Positions 5,983-7,439 of a DNA stretch of 7,439 bases are shown piece after piece (the stretch's first letter is position 1; every line of letters begins with the position of its first letter). Made by a program: the position numbers and the translations under genes. Source of the DNA: DASTGO01 sp035719045 (GTDB taxonomy: Bacteria; Actinomycetota; Actinomycetes; Actinomycetales; Kineosporiaceae); NCBI GenBank assembly GCA_035719045.1, contig DASTGO010000411.1, positions 1 through 7,439 on the forward strand. The letters are read 5' to 3'. The notes below the pieces were generated by a model. It did no database searches. It worked only from the letters and a program-made list of their open reading frames with translations, and had not been told where the DNA came from.

Positions 5983-7439
5983 TTACGGGATCGGCTGCCG
6001 GGCTCGGATCACTGCCTGAGCGTGTTCCATCCGGGCCCGGGTCAGCTTCCTCCTCCTCAACCACGCGTCTGCCTCGCCCTGCGAGACCGCTTCCTGGAAC
6101 TCCCCGACGAGGTCCTCCCGCAGTTGCCGCCACGTGAAGGTCAATCTGGCTGAGATGTGGAATTCACGCAGCCAGGCGTTGCCCTTCCGCTGGGCGGCGG
6201 CCTGCTCGTAGTCGGCGAGCAGGGCCAGTTTCTCCTCGTCGCTGCGTAGGGTCCGCCCGCGGCGGCCCGAGGGCAGGTCGTCCAGGGTCAAGGCCTGCGC
6301 GGGGTCGATCTCGATCGGCCCGGGCGGGGAAGCGGAGGTGCCCTGGTCGGCGGCAGCACCGTGGTGGGCGGCAGCCGCCAGCAGGCCGAAGTCGGCAACG
6401 GAGTCGACGAGGATCTCCTTCCGGGTGCCGTGGCCGGCAGGTGCCACCGGCTTCGGCATCGGTTGCCCGGCCCGGATCGCAGCCTGGGACTGCTCCATCC
6501 AGGCCTGGGTCAGCCCCTTTCTCCTCAGCCAGGCATCTGCCTCGCCCCGCACGAACGCTTCCTGGTATTCACCGAACAGCTTCGTCCGTAGTCGCCGCCA
6601 CTCGAAGGGGCGACGTTTGTCGAAGTTGTTTTCCTTCAACCACTCCTTGGCCTTCTTCTCGGCATTGGCCTGCTCGTAGTCGGCGAGCAGGGCCAACTTC
6701 TCCACGTCGCTGCGTCTGATCTGTTCGCGGTCGGCAGGGGCGACGTCATCCGCGGTCAAGACCTGCGCATGGTCGACCTCGATCGACCCGGGCGTGGAGG
6801 CGGAGGCAGCCGCGGCAGTACCGTGGTCGGACGCCGTCATCAGCGGGCCGAGGTCCACCGCGGGCTCGACGGAGATCTCCCCCTCAGGGCCCGCAGGCAT
6901 CGTCGGTGGTGGCATCGATTGCCGTGCCCGGACCTTTGCCAGAGAGTGTTCCATCCGCGCCTGGGTCAGCTTCTCCTTCATCAACCACTCGTCTGCCTCG
7001 CCCCGCGCGACCGCTTCCTGGAACTGCCTGACCAGCTTCTTCCGCAGTTCCCGCCACTGGACGGGCTGGCTGGGCCAGATACCGTTTCTGAGCTGCCAGG
7101 CGTGGCCCTGCCCCTGGGCGGCGGCTTCCTCGTAGTCGGCGAGCATCGCCAACCTCTCCTCCTTGCTGCGCCGGATGAGTCCGCGGTGGGCAGGGGCCAG
7201 GTCGTCCAGAGTCAAGGCCTGCGCGAGGTCGATCTCGACCGGCCCGGGCAGGGCCTCACCCGGGTGGTCCGAGACCGGTCGCCCGCCGGAACCCTCTGCC
7301 CCTGCGGATGTGGACCGTGACCGTGACCGGTCGAGCGACTGCCGCCACCACGAAGTGGTCCCGGGCGACCGGTCACCCCACCCGAACTGCTGACCATGCC
7401 CTGACCCGCCGGTCGCCGACGGCTCCTGCAGCTGACCCG
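5983..7439 (-). CDS. Tandem-repeat protein with three 101-residue HTH-like cores (5'-partial)
   Basis: I do not recognise this protein as a named family. The frame is open from its TAA stop to the window edge: 484 residues counted from the first whole codon (7435-7437). It contains no ATG or GTG. The TTG at 7213-7215 is the only start-like codon near the first core, but it is preceded in frame by PGPVEIDLAQA, which matches the later linkers (PGPIEIDPAQA). That TTG is therefore an internal Leu, and the true start is outside the window. Residues 1-75 are Gly/Ser/Arg-rich. Three cores of exactly 101 residues follow at 76-176, 228-328 and 384-484, with linkers of 51 and 55 residues. By hand alignment 41 of 101 core positions are invariant, including LADYE, WR.LR, GEAD.WL and LT.A..ME. 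The cores look all-helical and resemble the HTH of IS3-type transposases, so DNA binding is a plausible inference. There is no signal peptide or membrane segment. The middle core is rich in Lys/Asn and less GC-biased than kgd. Confidence 0.85.
   Translation of the reverse strand, partial: GQLQEPSATGGSGHGQQFGWGDRSPGTTSWWRQSLDRSRSRSTSAGAEGSGGRPVSDHPGEALPGPVEIDLAQALTLDDLAPAHRGLIRRSKEERLAMLADYEEAAAQGQGHAWQLRNGIWPSQPVQWRELRKKLVRQFQEAVARGEADEWLMKEKLTQARMEHSLAKVRARQSMPPPTMPAGPEGEISVEPAVDLGPLMTASDHGTAAAASASTPGSIEVDHAQVLTADDVAPADREQIRRSDVEKLALLADYEQANAEKKAKEWLKENNFDKRRPFEWRRLRTKLFGEYQEAFVRGEADAWLRRKGLTQAWMEQSQAAIRAGQPMPKPVAPAGHGTRKEILVDSVADFGLLAAAAHHGAAADQGTSASPPGPIEIDPAQALTLDDLPSGRRGRTLRSDEEKLALLADYEQAAAQRKGNAWLREFHISARLTFTWRQLREDLVGEFQEAVSQGEADAWLRRRKLTRARMEHAQAVIRARQPIP
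5986..6288 (-). repeat. Repeat core 3 of the tandem-repeat protein
   Basis: This 303-base unit encodes 101 residues beginning TLDDLPSGRRG and ending ARQPIP, with the stop codon immediately after. The protein therefore ends exactly at the core boundary, with no C-terminal tail, which supports the repeat as the building unit. Confidence 0.85.
6454..6756 (-). repeat. Repeat core 2 of the tandem-repeat protein
   Basis: This 303-base unit encodes 101 residues beginning TADDVAPADRE and ending AGQPMP, and aligns without gaps to the other two. Its centre is unusually Lys/Asn-rich (EKKAKEWLKENNFDK) and its DNA is visibly AT-richer there than the rest of the gene. A 55-residue linker follows. Confidence 0.85.
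6910..7212 (-). repeat. Repeat core 1 of the tandem-repeat protein
   Basis: This 303-base unit encodes 101 residues beginning TLDDLAPAHRG and ending ARQSMP. Its first half holds MLADYEEAAAQ and WRELRKKL; its second half holds FQEAVARGEADEWL. It is the most divergent core around positions 40-52, with QLRNGIWPSQPVQ. It is joined to core 2 by a 51-residue Ala/Ser/Thr/Pro-rich linker. Confidence 0.85.

Noticed and set aside
5088..6137. 349-residue + strand ORF opposite the MDR and repeat-protein genes
   Set aside because: It spans two well-supported minus-strand genes and their intergenic gap; its Gly/Arg/Pro-rich sequence has no domain. Shadow of high-GC coding.
5986..7212. CRISPR array or DNA-level satellite
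   Set aside because: The 303-base periodicity is far too long and too diverged at the DNA level for CRISPR. It is explained by protein repeats in one open frame.
5983..7439. Insertion sequence or active transposase
   Set aside because: The HTH resemblance is to transposases, but there is no DDE catalytic domain, no terminal inverted repeat and no target duplication in the window.

Overview
The window is high-GC DNA from an actinomycete. The strongest marker is the fused 2-oxoglutarate dehydrogenase E1/succinyltransferase (Kgd) that fills the left half, an architecture known from Actinomycetota. GC-rich third codon positions, GTG/TTG starts and a DUF6104-type small protein directly downstream of kgd fit the same group. 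I cannot name the genus.

Layout, left to right. (1) Positions 2-3421, + strand: kgd, missing about 90 N-terminal residues at the window edge, followed by a compound terminator-like hairpin. (2) 3572-3745, + strand: a 57-residue DUF6104-like protein. (3) 3746-3927: no convincing gene; one 15-bp palindrome and a short direct repeat. (4) 3928-4611, + strand: an SGNH/GDSL-fold hydrolase-like protein that has lost the catalytic serine and the block III asparagine. (5) 4612-4802: convergent intergenic region with one good hairpin. (6) 4803-5774, - strand: a zinc-free quinone-oxidoreductase-type MDR reductase, probably with its own leaderless promoter. (7) 5775-5982: intergenic, with two inverted repeats. 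(8) 5983 to the right edge, - strand: a protein made of three gapless 101-residue repeats joined by homologous linkers; its N terminus lies outside the window.

The left part is housekeeping: Kgd carries carbon through the 2-oxoglutarate step of the TCA cycle, and its small neighbour may be a linked accessory protein of unknown role. The SGNH-like and MDR proteins look like ordinary chromosomal genes with no visible pathway link to each other. The least explained element is the repeat protein at the right edge. Each 101-residue core itself looks like two 37-residue halves, and each half resembles the helix-turn-helix of IS3-type transposases. The protein would then hold six HTH-like modules in a row. 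This is the best candidate in the window for something undescribed, but its function is unknown and the DNA-binding idea is inference.
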